Positions 1 to 6,672 of a stretch of DNA of 16,871 nucleotides are shown here, piece after piece (the first letter of the stretch is position 1; each line of letters opens with the position of its first letter). The notes under the pieces were generated by a model. That model searched no databases and was not told the origin of the DNA. It worked only from the letters and a program-made list of their open reading frames with translations. Made by a program: the position numbers and the translations under genes. The DNA is from Methanobacterium sp. PtaU1.Bin097 (GTDB lineage Archaea > Methanobacteriota > Methanobacteria > Methanobacteriales > Methanobacteriaceae), in assembly GCA_002067325.1 (NCBI GenBank), contig MVQY01000107.1, positions 1 through 16,871 of the forward strand, written 5' to 3'.

Positions 1-195
1 AAAACAGTCCTGGCCATAGCCCATAAACTTTACACCATCACCGATGCCGAACAAATACTGGTCCTGAGAGAAGGTGAAATCGTAGAACAAGGGTCTTACA
101 ATGATTTAATGGATATAACTGGCCTTTTCAGGGAGATGTGGGATACACATATCTCAACGTTAAACTGGGAATTAAGAGGTGATGGAATTGTATAA
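1..195 (+). CDS. ABC exporter half-transporter, C-terminal fragment (5' part outside window)
   Basis: Frame 1 is open from the first base to a TAA at 193-195. It encodes the last 64 residues of an ABC ATPase domain. The start reads KTVLAIAHKL, which is the switch region with the H-loop histidine, followed by a typical C-terminal stretch (ILVLREGEIVEQGSYNDLM). Walker A and the membrane domain lie upstream of the window. The gene overlaps the next ABC gene by about 14 bases in another frame. Such coupling of two ABC halves is typical of heterodimeric exporters, so the two proteins probably pair in the cytoplasmic membrane. The substrate cannot be told from this fragment. Confidence 0.9.
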   Translation, partial: KTVLAIAHKLYTITDAEQILVLREGEIVEQGSYNDLMDITGLFREMWDTHISTLNWELRGDGIV

Positions 196-1912
196 AGAAA
201 TGTTTACTCTGGCAGGGGAGAGAAAATCACAGTTGAGATCCACTTTCATATTGATGTCTATCTATGGAATGTTCAAAGCCATACCCCTGGTGTTTCTTTA
301 TTTGGTTATCCTGGAATTTTTAGAGCCCTCCCTTGATATAATCAAAATCTTAGTTTTGGCTGGGTTAATTGGCCTCAGCTATGTGATACTTACCATCATG
401 GATCATCGTCTCTTTCTGCGTTCCATGGAACAGGGGTTAACTATCTCCTACGATGTTAGAATGAAGTTAGGTGATAAATTAACAAGACTTTCCCTAGGTT
501 TTTTCACCAAAAGGAATACAGGGGAACTTAACACCGTCCTGGGGGACTATGTATCTCGGGTTGAGTATTTCATAACCTACATGGCCCCCTATCTACTCAG
601 TTCCCAGATAACCACCATAATCGTGTTTATATTATTCTTCATCTTAGACTGGAGACTGGCGCTGGCCGCCCTTGCAATCACTCCCCTGATATGGCTGGCT
701 TTCAAATATTCAGATAAAATCTCTGAAAGAGTCCAGAAAGAAAAGGAGAAATCACTATTTAAAGTTAATTCCAGGATCCTGGATTTCATACAGGGAATTC
801 CTGTGATCAAAATTTTCAACCAGGACGTTACTAAATTCCAGAGCTTCCAGGAGGCAGTTCGCGATTTCAGGGATAAAAACATCCAGAGTACATCGGCAAC
901 AGTTATCCCCGGCATAATCCTACTGGTATTTAGCAGCATATTCATCTTCGTCATCCTGCCGTTTGGGTTATATTTCTATTTCAACGGTAGTTTATCCCTG
1001 GAAATTCTCATATTCTTTATAATAGCCACCCCTGCATTTTCTGATTCACTAGCCCATTATCTCTATGGATATTTACACGTGAAACATTCCATTGGCCATG
1101 CCATAAAACATATATTCCAGGTTCTGGGTGAGGAAGATCTCCCGGAGCCCGAGAAGGCCGTGGAAATTGATAGATTTAATATCGAATTTGAAGATGTGGA
1201 TTTCAGCTATGATAACCAGCCCCTGCTTAAAGATGTAAGCTTTAAAATAGAAGAAAAAAGTGTAACAGCTTTAGTAGGTCCTTCAGGAGCAGGTAAAACC
1301 ACCATTACTAATTTAATTGCCCGGTTCTGGGATGTTGATTCTGGTAGGATAAAGATGGGTGGCCAGGACATAAGGGACGTCCCGGTGGAGAAACTGCTTT
1401 CCTGTATCTCCATAGTCTTTCAGGATGTTATATTATTTGATAATTCGGTTAAAGAGAACATCAGGATGGGTAAAAAGGGTGCAAGTGATGAGGAGGTAAT
1501 AGCTGCGGCTGAAGCTGCCAGATGCCATGAATTCATAGGAGATCTGCCTGATGGATACGATACCATCATCGGGGAGGGAGGATCCAGGTTAAGTGAGGGC
1601 CAAAAACAGCGTATCTCCATCGCCCGGGCCATACTCAAGGATGCCCCTGTTCTTATCATGGATGAGGCAACTGTTTATCTCGATCCACAGAATGAAAAGC
1701 TGGTACAGGAGGCTATAAATGAGTTGATAAAGGACAAAACAGTTATAGTCATTGCACATCGCCTCTCCACCATAAAATCCGTGGATAAAATAGTGGTACT
1801 GGAAAATGGAGCCGTCGTTGAAGAGGGGAACCATGAAAAACTCATAGAAAACAGAGGATTGTACCATAAGTACTGGGAAGTTCAAACTGCAGCCAGAGCC
1901 TGGAAATTATAA
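182..1912 (+). CDS. ABC exporter half-transporter (fused permease and ATPase)
   Basis: This is a full-length half-transporter of about 576 residues: an N-terminal six-helix membrane domain (about residues 15-310) and a C-terminal ATPase. Walker A is GPSGAGKTT (about 367-375), the signature is LSEGQ (about 471-475), Walker B ends in LIMDEAT, and the H-loop is IAHRLST. The D-loop reads VYLD where most exporters have SALD. It probably forms a heterodimer with the preceding gene, which it overlaps. The general layout recalls the IrtAB/YbtPQ type of paired exporter-fold transporters, but that similarity is from memory and the substrate is unknown. The start is uncertain: GTG 179, ATG 182 and TTG 188 are in frame. 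The ribosome site AGAGGTGAT (175-183) overlaps the first two and is best spaced for TTG 188. Confidence 0.9.
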   Translation: MELYKEMFTLAGERKSQLRSTFILMSIYGMFKAIPLVFLYLVILEFLEPSLDIIKILVLAGLIGLSYVILTIMDHRLFLRSMEQGLTISYDVRMKLGDKLTRLSLGFFTKRNTGELNTVLGDYVSRVEYFITYMAPYLLSSQITTIIVFILFFILDWRLALAALAITPLIWLAFKYSDKISERVQKEKEKSLFKVNSRILDFIQGIPVIKIFNQDVTKFQSFQEAVRDFRDKNIQSTSATVIPGIILLVFSSIFIFVILPFGLYFYFNGSLSLEILIFFIIATPAFSDSLAHYLYGYLHVKHSIGHAIKHIFQVLGEEDLPEPEKAVEIDRFNIEFEDVDFSYDNQPLLKDVSFKIEEKSVTALVGPSGAGKTTITNLIARFWDVDSGRIKMGGQDIRDVPVEKLLSCISIVFQDVILFDNSVKENIRMGKKGASDEEVIAAAEAARCHEFIGDLPDGYDTIIGEGGSRLSEGQKQRISIARAILKDAPVLIMDEATVYLDPQNEKLVQEAINELIKDKTVIVIAHRLSTIKSVDKIVVLENGAVVEEGNHEKLIENRGLYHKYWEVQTAARAWKL

Positions 1913-1953
1913 TTAGTGATGAGAATTAAATTGATTATCTAAATTCTTTATAC

Positions 1954-2724
1954 TTAATAATTCTCCAACGATCTCCTCTGGAAGGTCCCATCGGGAAATA
2001 CGGTTATCCAGCTAAACTTTCTTGGAGCTATTCCTTCCCTTCTACAACTCCTACTTATTATAACATTTTTTAAATAATTTTTAGCCTTTAAATAGGCATT
2101 TTCCATTTCCTGGTCGGTGGGAGTTTTGGATATGCCCTGGGATGATTTGAAATCATTTATCCTGTATTCTATCTCTGGATCTATATTGGAGATGAATTTG
2201 GCAATGTTTTCTATCTCCACCTCATCTACGATCCCTGGTATGTAAACCGTTTTGATGATCAACTTGATTTTTTTATGGAAAGCTTTTAAATTTTTGTGTA
2301 TGGGACGATTGGAATAGCCGGTGTACCATTGATGCAATCCTTCATCGTAGACCTTTAAATCAAGCATTATCTCCTTCAATCCTACTTTGATTAACTCATC
2401 AACGTATTCATCATCTAAAAGGTAGCCGTTGGTTTCTATTACCACATAACTGAAATTTAGTCTAGAAACCAGATCTAGTAGATAATCCCGATTTAGGGTG
2501 GGTTCCCCTCCGGTTATTATTATCTCCTGTGGCAATTTATGATAATAGTCAAGGGAAGCTTCCTTCACCAGTTTTACCAGCCTATCAGTACTCATTATCT
2601 CACCATTGATAACCCTAGCTGGACTGAAACAACCTCTACATTTAAAATTACAGTCGGAAAGGGTTATCCAAACCCTTGGTACTATTTTTGATAGAGTGAT
2701 AAATGGAATACGCCGATATTCCAT
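1954..2724 (-). CDS. Radical SAM protein, PFL-activase-like (paralogue A)
   Basis: The 256-residue product has the radical SAM CxxxCxxC motif (C25, C29, C32) that binds the 4Fe-4S cluster, and the SAM-contacting GGEPT motif at 72-76. A downstream YTGxSNxPxxxN stretch resembles pyruvate formate-lyase activating enzymes and related short radical SAM proteins. No extra Cys-rich cluster domain is apparent, although SRSC near the C terminus adds one more cysteine. The gene follows nikR on the same strand with a 51-base AT-rich gap, so the two are probably cotranscribed. Its C-terminal half (TVYIP...IDPEI...TPT) is clearly similar to that of the radical SAM protein encoded at 3388-4101. No strong ribosome site precedes the chosen ATG. 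The substrate is unknown; a glycyl-radical activase or a peptide/cofactor-modifying role are both possible. Confidence 0.85.
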   Translation of the reverse strand: MEYRRIPFITLSKIVPRVWITLSDCNFKCRGCFSPARVINGEIMSTDRLVKLVKEASLDYYHKLPQEIIITGGEPTLNRDYLLDLVSRLNFSYVVIETNGYLLDDEYVDELIKVGLKEIMLDLKVYDEGLHQWYTGYSNRPIHKNLKAFHKKIKLIIKTVYIPGIVDEVEIENIAKFISNIDPEIEYRINDFKSSQGISKTPTDQEMENAYLKAKNYLKNVIISRSCRREGIAPRKFSWITVFPDGTFQRRSLENY

Positions 2725-2775
2725 TGAAAAGCCCCACTATTCTATTGCCCTCTTTAAATTATTTAAATAAATAAA

Positions 2776-3183
2776 TTAAACTGATGATTTGGTGGTTACC
2801 AGTTCACCATGTTTAACACCTTTGATCGCTCTTATATGATCTGCCAGTTTCATGATGCTTCTTGATTTTCCACGGACCACTACTACTTCCAGACAGGTGT
2901 GTTTTTCCACATGTACATGGGTGGTGGCTATGATCTCCGATAGGTGGAAGTGCTGGAAGTGTTGCAGTTGATTGGTAACATCTCCCACATCATGGTCATA
3001 GATTATGGTGAGAGTTCCCATCACATCCTCATCTCCACTTTCAATATGTGATTCAATGATTGATTTTCGTACCAGATCACGGATAGCTTCCGATCTATTG
3101 GTGTATCCTTTAGCTTTTATGAGAGCATCGAATTTTTCCAGCAACTCCGGTTCAAATGATACCCCCACTCTTTCCACAGTCAT
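2776..3183 (-). CDS. nikR: NikR-type nickel-responsive transcriptional regulator
   Basis: The 135-residue protein begins with a ribbon-helix-helix DNA-binding domain (VERVGVSFEPELLEKFD, then a helix with YTNRSEAIRDLVR, residues 4-40). An ACT-like metal-binding domain follows. The high-affinity nickel ligands of the family are all present: H78, H89, H91 and C97, matching E. coli NikR H76, H87, H89 and C95 with an offset of two. Length is normal for the family. The ATG is preceded by GAGGG (3189-3193 on the complement) at good spacing. By family knowledge it is a tetrameric repressor or regulator that binds DNA when nickel is bound. It is divergent from the radical SAM gene at 3388, and a strong palindrome between them is a candidate operator. 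Other members of its regulon are not certain; the cobalt/nickel importer downstream is an obvious guess. Confidence 0.93.
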   Translation of the reverse strand: MTVERVGVSFEPELLEKFDALIKAKGYTNRSEAIRDLVRKSIIESHIESGDEDVMGTLTIIYDHDVGDVTNQLQHFQHFHLSEIIATTHVHVEKHTCLEVVVVRGKSRSIMKLADHIRAIKGVKHGELVTTKSSV

Positions 3184-3244
3184 GATAACCCTCTACTATT
3201 CTCATGGGTGCGCCACTATTAAAATTTTTTTCTTCTGAAAAACC

Positions 3245-3253
3245 TTTTTATAG
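3245..3253 (-). promoter_or_regulatory. Putative TATA box of nikR
   Basis: On the minus strand this reads CTATAAAAA. Archaeal transcription starts about 25 bases downstream would fall near 3222, giving a leader of about 40 bases before the nikR ATG. This is a sequence match only. Confidence 0.45.
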
Positions 3254-3268
3254 TTCATACCCCTTATA

Positions 3269-3311
3269 GTAACACGATCTTAAATTAGGTGCTACCAATT
3301 TAAGATGTTAC
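3269..3311. promoter_or_regulatory. Interrupted palindrome between nikR and radical SAM gene; candidate operator
   Basis: The arms ATCTTAAATT (3277-3286) and AATTTAAGAT (3297-3306) are perfectly complementary over 10 bases around a 10-base centre (AGGTGCTACC). Outside them lie GTAAC (3269-3273) and GTTAC (3307-3311), also complementary, with a three-base insertion on the left side only. The element sits midway between the TATA-like boxes of the two divergent genes, where one dimer or tetramer could act on both. NikR is the natural candidate binder because it is encoded beside it, but the sequence does not match the E. coli GTATGA-N16-TCATAC operator. That assignment is inference. Confidence 0.55.
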
Positions 3312-3323
3312 ATCATGATACTA

Positions 3324-3335
3324 ATCTTATAAGAT
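3324..3335 (+). promoter_or_regulatory. ATCTTATAAGAT palindrome, probable TATA region of the radical SAM gene
   Basis: A perfect 12-base palindrome contains TTATAAG, which fits an archaeal TATA box. A start site about 25 bases downstream gives a leader of roughly 35 bases, with GAGAGG as ribosome site before the ATG at 3388. The outer ATCTTA/TAAGAT repeats the arm ends of the palindrome just upstream, so it may also be a second operator half-site pair. Confidence 0.4.
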
Positions 3336-3387
3336 CTAGGGTAAACTGGAATTTGGAGAGTAAAATAGTTTTAATGAGAGGAATTAA

Positions 3388-4101
3388 ATGGCAATTTATA
3401 AAATTAGCTATTCAGAGGAATTTAAAAGAGCGAATATCCACAATTATGGCTGTAATTTTAACTGCAGATGGTGTTCCTATAAACTAGGAAACCGGCCGAA
3501 ACCAAATAGATTCTTAGATCTAGAAAAAATCAAAGAGATTTTAAGCAGACTGGATATTGAACGGGTACACTTTGTAGGTGGAGAAGTAAGCACCTATTCT
3601 CTCCTAGAGAAAGTGGCTGATTTTGCCAAAAACGATTTGGGTATTTACACCAAGATAGGTCATTCCAATGGCTATAACCTACCCCCTAAATCTATTGATG
3701 CTATTTCTGTGAGTATTAAGAGTTTATCTGAAGATTTTTATATCAAATACACTGGTAAATCTAATAAACCTGTGCTCGAGAATTTCCAGACAGTGTATGA
3801 ACTGGGTATTGAGGTTGACGCCAGTAGTGTTTACATTCCAGAATTGATTGACCATGATGAAATTGAAGAAATTGTCACTTTTATAGCAGATATTGATCCA
3901 AAAATCCCATACCACATAACTGGTTACATTCCAGTGCCAGGGGCACCCTGGAGGACTCCAACTTGGGATGAAATAGTGAAAGCCCAAGAAATTGCCGAGG
4001 ATTACTTACAACAAGTGGAAGTATCCTGGTTCCCTTCATTTGATGATTATCTTCAGATGATCAGTGAAAATCCCCAGTATCAAAAGGTTACTGTGGTATA
4101 A
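3388..4101 (+). CDS. Radical SAM protein (paralogue B), divergent from nikR
   Basis: The 237-residue product carries CxxxCxxC (C22, C26, C29) for the radical SAM 4Fe-4S cluster. The SAM-binding loop is GGEVSTY at 64-70, where most members have a proline after GGE. The middle contains YTGKSNKPVLEN, the same pattern as in the radical SAM protein at 1954-2724. The C-terminal half also matches that protein closely: VYIPELIDHDEIEEI then IDPKIPYHIT and RTPTWDE. The two are therefore paralogues flanking nikR. GAGAGG stands at the expected distance before the ATG. The divergent arrangement and shared palindrome suggest co-regulation with nikR. The substrate is unknown. A link to nickel-dependent enzymes or cofactors is an attractive guess resting on context only. 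Confidence 0.85.
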   Translation: MAIYKISYSEEFKRANIHNYGCNFNCRWCSYKLGNRPKPNRFLDLEKIKEILSRLDIERVHFVGGEVSTYSLLEKVADFAKNDLGIYTKIGHSNGYNLPPKSIDAISVSIKSLSEDFYIKYTGKSNKPVLENFQTVYELGIEVDASSVYIPELIDHDEIEEIVTFIADIDPKIPYHITGYIPVPGAPWRTPTWDEIVKAQEIAEDYLQQVEVSWFPSFDDYLQMISENPQYQKVTVV

Positions 4102-4156
4102 ATCTGTATTTTAATCCTGTATTTCTAAAATAGAAAATAATAAAGAATAAAATATG

Positions 4157-4190
4157 GGAATAATCCTAATTCTACTTTTTTAAGGATTCC
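4157..4190. terminator. Possible terminator between convergent genes
   Basis: GGAATAATCC (4157-4166) and GGATTCC (4184-4190) can form an imperfect hairpin, and a TTTTTT run (4176-4181) lies in the loop. It sits between the ends of the radical SAM gene and the MFS gene, which converge. In archaea the T-run itself is the likely termination signal. Confidence 0.35.
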
Positions 4191-4202
4191 TCCTTTGAAT
4201 TT

Positions 4203-5555
4203 TTATTCTTCAACTGCTTTTTCATCTTCAGAGAGTCTACCTCTAAGTCCTAGGGAAAGAAGGGTTAAGATTATGTAGATCACCGCCAGGTAGAGGTACA
4301 CATGGCGGAAGGAAGCTGTACCTGTGGCGCTAAAATCTAAAGCTGAAGCAATGACTGCTCCCCCCAAAAGTGACCCTGTGTTTAAAAGTATGTTCAGGAG
4401 GGCCTGGCCAGAAGCTCGTTGTGATTTGCCGGTTTCATCTAAGAAGATGTAGTAAAGGGCGTTGCCCACGATTGATGCGTTACCGATTCCTATGAATATC
4501 AAGGAAAAACCGAATGTGTAAATGTCAGATGCGTAGCTTAAAATTAACATCCCCACTGCGGTGATGGCTCCGCCCGCCACCATGATAGGTTTGGCTCCTA
4601 TTTTATCCAGCAGTCTACCTACTACCGGGGTGGTAATCAGGGAAGCCACGGTCATAGGTAGTATCATATAAGCTGCCATGGAGTAGCTGAGTTGAAATGT
4701 CATGGATGCGAATGTAGAGAAGTAATAGGTCCCAGCCATGGCCAGGTAGCCCACCAGTGTGACTACACTGGCAATAAGGGTATCTCTCCTTTTCAGGAGG
4801 TTAATGGGGATAATTGGTTCCAGTGCTTTCCTTTCCACTAAAATGAATATCAGGAGTGCTAAGATGAAGATTCCCAATAGGATGTACTGGAAGGTGGCGG
4901 ATGACTCTCCACTGAGATTGAATATGAAGTAAGCCAGGGAGGCGATGGCGATGCCCAGGAAGATCATGCCTTTCCAATCAAAACCAGCGTATTTATCTGT
5001 GGTTTTACTTACCGGTAGAAGGTAGTATCCCAGGAGCACTACGATAGCTGCCACGGGTATGTTTACCATAAATATCCAGTGCCAATTGTAGCTCACCAAG
5101 AAGCCAGATATGGCCGGACCCAACGCATAGACTAAAGCTATAATAACTCCAAAAGCACCCAGTATGGTACCACGGGTTTCATCGAAGTAATCTCCGATGA
5201 TAGTGATGGCCAGTACAGATAAAACAGCCCCTATCCCCTGAAGTGCCCTCCCAATAAGTAACATTTCAAAAGATTGGGAAAAAGCCACTGTTAATGTCCC
5301 AATTAAAAATATAACAGCATTCAGTACATAGATGTTCTTTCGACCGTATTTATCAGAAAGTTTAGCCATTATCGGTGTTGATAGTAATAGGAAAAGAATT
5401 TCAATGTTGAATATCCAGGTTATAACACTTTCACTCACATTAAATGACTTTTGTATCGATTCCAATATTGGACTGATGGTAGATCCATCTATGGCTATAA
5501 GTATTGCCCCTGTAAAAATAACTGCCAGGATTCTAGTTCTTAAACTGTCAAACAT
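4203..5555 (-). CDS. MFS permease, drug:H+ antiporter (DHA2/EmrB-QacA-like)
   Basis: The 450-residue protein is hydrophobic almost throughout, with about 12-14 membrane helices. It has the MFS motif A loop after helix 2 (LSDKYGRKN) and a motif C-like GPAISGFLVSYNWHWIFMVNIP-type stretch in helix 5, which marks antiporters. The N-terminal IAIDGSTISPILESIQKSF corresponds to the D-x-T-I-V-x-P region of DHA2 exporters. The role is probably proton-driven export of drugs or other small hydrophobic compounds; the true substrate is unknown. AAGGGGGA precedes the ATG at ribosome-site distance. The gene is divergent from the small HTH gene across a 371-base gap, and the same AGTAATACTTTT motif lies upstream of both, so that regulator may control this pump. 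Confidence 0.87.
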   Translation of the reverse strand: MFDSLRTRILAVIFTGAILIAIDGSTISPILESIQKSFNVSESVITWIFNIEILFLLLSTPIMAKLSDKYGRKNIYVLNAVIFLIGTLTVAFSQSFEMLLIGRALQGIGAVLSVLAITIIGDYFDETRGTILGAFGVIIALVYALGPAISGFLVSYNWHWIFMVNIPVAAIVVLLGYYLLPVSKTTDKYAGFDWKGMIFLGIAIASLAYFIFNLSGESSATFQYILLGIFILALLIFILVERKALEPIIPINLLKRRDTLIASVVTLVGYLAMAGTYYFSTFASMTFQLSYSMAAYMILPMTVASLITTPVVGRLLDKIGAKPIMVAGGAITAVGMLILSYASDIYTFGFSLIFIGIGNASIVGNALYYIFLDETGKSQRASGQALLNILLNTGSLLGGAVIASALDFSATGTASFRHVYLYLAVIYIILTLLSLGLRGRLSEDEKAVEE

Positions 5556-5614
5556 AAGTTAATCCCCCTTCTGTTAATAGGATTTAAAAATAGAGTATAA
5601 ATAATTATCTATAG

Positions 5615-5626
5615 AAAAGTATTACT
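5615..5626 (-). promoter_or_regulatory. AGTAATACTTTT motif upstream of the MFS gene
   Basis: On the minus strand this is identical over 12 bases to the motif at 5848-5859. It lies about 12-20 bases upstream of the probable TATA box of the MFS gene. It is a candidate binding site for the neighbouring HTH protein. Confidence 0.45.
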
Positions 5627-5792
5627 TATGTTATTTTTTCCCGTCTTTAAGTATTATTGATTATATTGATTAGAGTTAAACTTGGAATTCCCTTAAAATA
5701 GAATTTTATGCACCATATTTCTCTATTTAGAATTTTATAAAAGAAATAATTTAAAGTAAGCTTCTCAACAAGCTCTTTTTATCTCTTAAATG

Positions 5793-5822
5793 ATCATACG
5801 TCTCCATTCATCAGAGTATGAT
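5793..5822. repeat. Inverted repeat ATCATAC-N16-GTATGAT
   Basis: Two perfect 7-base arms are separated by 16 bases. The pairing extends inward over TCT/AGA if one base (G5800) is skipped. It lies about 25 bases upstream of the AGTAATACTTTT inverted repeat of the HTH gene, where an upstream regulator could bind. Confidence 0.45.
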
Positions 5823-5847
5823 TCGTTTATAATCGAGTACGAAAATT

Positions 5848-5874
5848 AGTAATACTTTTTTTAAGAAAAGTATT
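5848..5874. promoter_or_regulatory. Inverted repeat abutting the HTH gene TATA box; candidate autoregulatory operator
   Basis: AATACTTTT (5851-5859) and AAAAGTATT (5866-5874) are perfectly complementary 9-base arms around a 6-base centre. The left arm is preceded by AGT, giving the full AGTAATACTTTT motif. The right arm runs directly into ATTTATAAG, the probable TATA box. A protein bound here would block TBP/TFB, so repression by the gene's own product is the simplest reading (inference). Confidence 0.5.
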
Positions 5875-5926
5875 TATAAGAAGCAGAGCATACTCATAAC
5901 CAACAAAAAATACCGGAGGTCTAAAA

Positions 5927-6316
5927 ATGGAAGATGATTTAAGATACCTGCTTTTAGGATACCGTAAATATACAAAGACAACACAGAGGGAACTGGCCAA
6001 AACTCTGGACATACCACTTTATACCTACACTGCACTGGAGATAGGAAGTTTCAAACAACCATCTGAACATTTACTGAGTAAAATAAAAGGATTAACCACA
6101 GAATTCGACCAAGATGATCTTAAACACATTGGCAGAGGTTACTGGATAAAAGATGAGGTGGGACCGGACTTTAAATACTTCCTTAGAGGTTTGAGAGAGG
6201 AAAAAGGCGTGGATCTTCAGGAACTGAATAGCATGCCCAGTGAAGAGTGTCTTCGGACCATAGGAAGCGTAGATATGGATGAATTTGATGTAATAGCAAT
6301 AGGCAGAACAGTGTAA
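5927..6316 (+). CDS. Small helix-turn-helix (XRE-like) DNA-binding protein
   Basis: The 129-residue protein opens with LRYLLLGYRKYTKTTQRELAKTLDIPLYTYTALEIG (about residues 5-40), which fits an XRE/Cro-type helix-turn-helix: a helix, TQRELAKTLDI as the first HTH helix and the YTYTALEIG stretch as recognition helix. The second half (FKYFLRGLREEKGVDLQELNSM onward) repeats the pattern weakly and may be a degenerate second HTH. There are no membrane helices and no cysteine cluster. CGGAGG precedes the ATG at good spacing. An inverted repeat at its TATA box suggests autoregulation. Shared motifs suggest that it also acts on the divergent MFS gene and possibly on cbiM. The effector is unknown. I do not recognise a specific named family. 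Confidence 0.8.
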   Translation: MEDDLRYLLLGYRKYTKTTQRELAKTLDIPLYTYTALEIGSFKQPSEHLLSKIKGLTTEFDQDDLKHIGRGYWIKDEVGPDFKYFLRGLREEKGVDLQELNSMPSEECLRTIGSVDMDEFDVIAIGRTV

Positions 6317-6333
6317 TTGCAAAATAAAACCAG

Positions 6334-6387
6334 TGGTTAAAAAACCAATAAATAAATTGAAAAATATTCCAAATTTCATTTTTTTTT
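6334..6387 (+). terminator. Probable terminator of the HTH gene
   Basis: A short TGGTT-AAAA-AACCA hairpin (6334-6347) is followed by a run of nine T (6379-6387). Long T-runs are the main archaeal termination signal. Confidence 0.5.
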
Positions 6388-6456
6388 GTGAAAAAATTTA
6401 AAAAATTAGTACCAAAATTTTAAAGTTAATACAAAAATGCCTTGAAGTAACCTTTT

Positions 6457-6476
6457 AGTAATAATTAATTAATACT
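6457..6476. promoter_or_regulatory. 20-base near-palindrome upstream of cbiM
   Basis: The element reads AGTA-A-TAATTAATTA-A-TACT and is self-complementary at all but one symmetric pair of positions (18 of 20 bases). Its ends are the AGTA/TACT halves found in the other AGTAATACT sites. AAGTAA (6445-6450) and TTACTT (6481-6486) flank it as an outer inverted pair. It is a candidate operator of the cbi genes. Confidence 0.4.
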
Positions 6477-6499
6477 TTTATTACTTAAAATTCAAGAAT

Positions 6500-6528
6500 A
6501 GTAATACTCAGGGAAATGTTTATATTAT
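6500..6528 (+). promoter_or_regulatory. AGTAATACT site next to the putative cbiM TATA box
   Basis: AGTAATACT (6500-6508) lies about ten bases upstream of TTTATATTAT (6519-6528), the best TATA-like match before cbiM. The spacing is close to that seen at the HTH and MFS promoters, where the same core motif sits just upstream of the TATA box. Confidence 0.4.
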
Positions 6529-6672
6529 TAAAATCCATATTTAGAATTGGATTTAAGGGTTAAAAAGATGTTTTAAATGTATTACACTTTTCTCTACACG
6601 ATAGGAATTTTGTAATACTGATCTAAACATTATAATAAACCCTTTAAGGAAAAAAAACAAGGAGGCGAAAAA

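Larger units (their letters stand above)
5556..5926. other. 371-base AT-rich divergent intergenic region
   Basis: No credible gene was found here. It separates the MFS gene (-) from the HTH gene (+). It holds a TATA-like box for the MFS gene (TTTATAC on the minus strand, 5596-5602) and one for the HTH gene (ATTTATAAG, about 5872-5880). It also contains two inverted copies of AGTAATACTTTT (5615-5626 on the minus strand, 5848-5859 on the plus strand) and a separate ATCATAC/GTATGAT inverted repeat (5793-5822). Confidence 0.6.
6317..6672 (+). other. 356-base AT-rich leader region upstream of cbiM
   Basis: There is no gene here. After the terminator of the HTH gene come three GTAATAC-type sites (6501-6507, 6580-6586 on the complement, 6612-6618) and a near-palindrome of 20 bases (6457-6476). 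A TATA-like TTTATATTAT lies at 6519-6528. A 7-base-arm hairpin, AAATCCA (6531-6537) with TGGATTT (6548-6554), falls about where transcription would begin. If that TATA box is used, the cbiM leader is about 120 bases long. I see no cobalamin-riboswitch B12-box. Confidence 0.5.

Noticed and set aside
3305..3487. Small plus-strand frame in the nikR/radical SAM gap.
   Set aside because: It overlaps the palindromes and the promoter and runs out of frame into the radical SAM gene, with no ribosome site or recognisable product.
5793..5822. Canonical bacterial NikR operator.
   Set aside because: The half-sites are TCATAC then GTATGA, the reverse order of GTATGA-N16-TCATAC, so it does not match the known operator.
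6317..6672. Possible cobalamin riboswitch upstream of cbiM.
   Set aside because: The region is too AT-rich and lacks a recognisable B12-box; archaeal cbi genes are not generally known to use this riboswitch.
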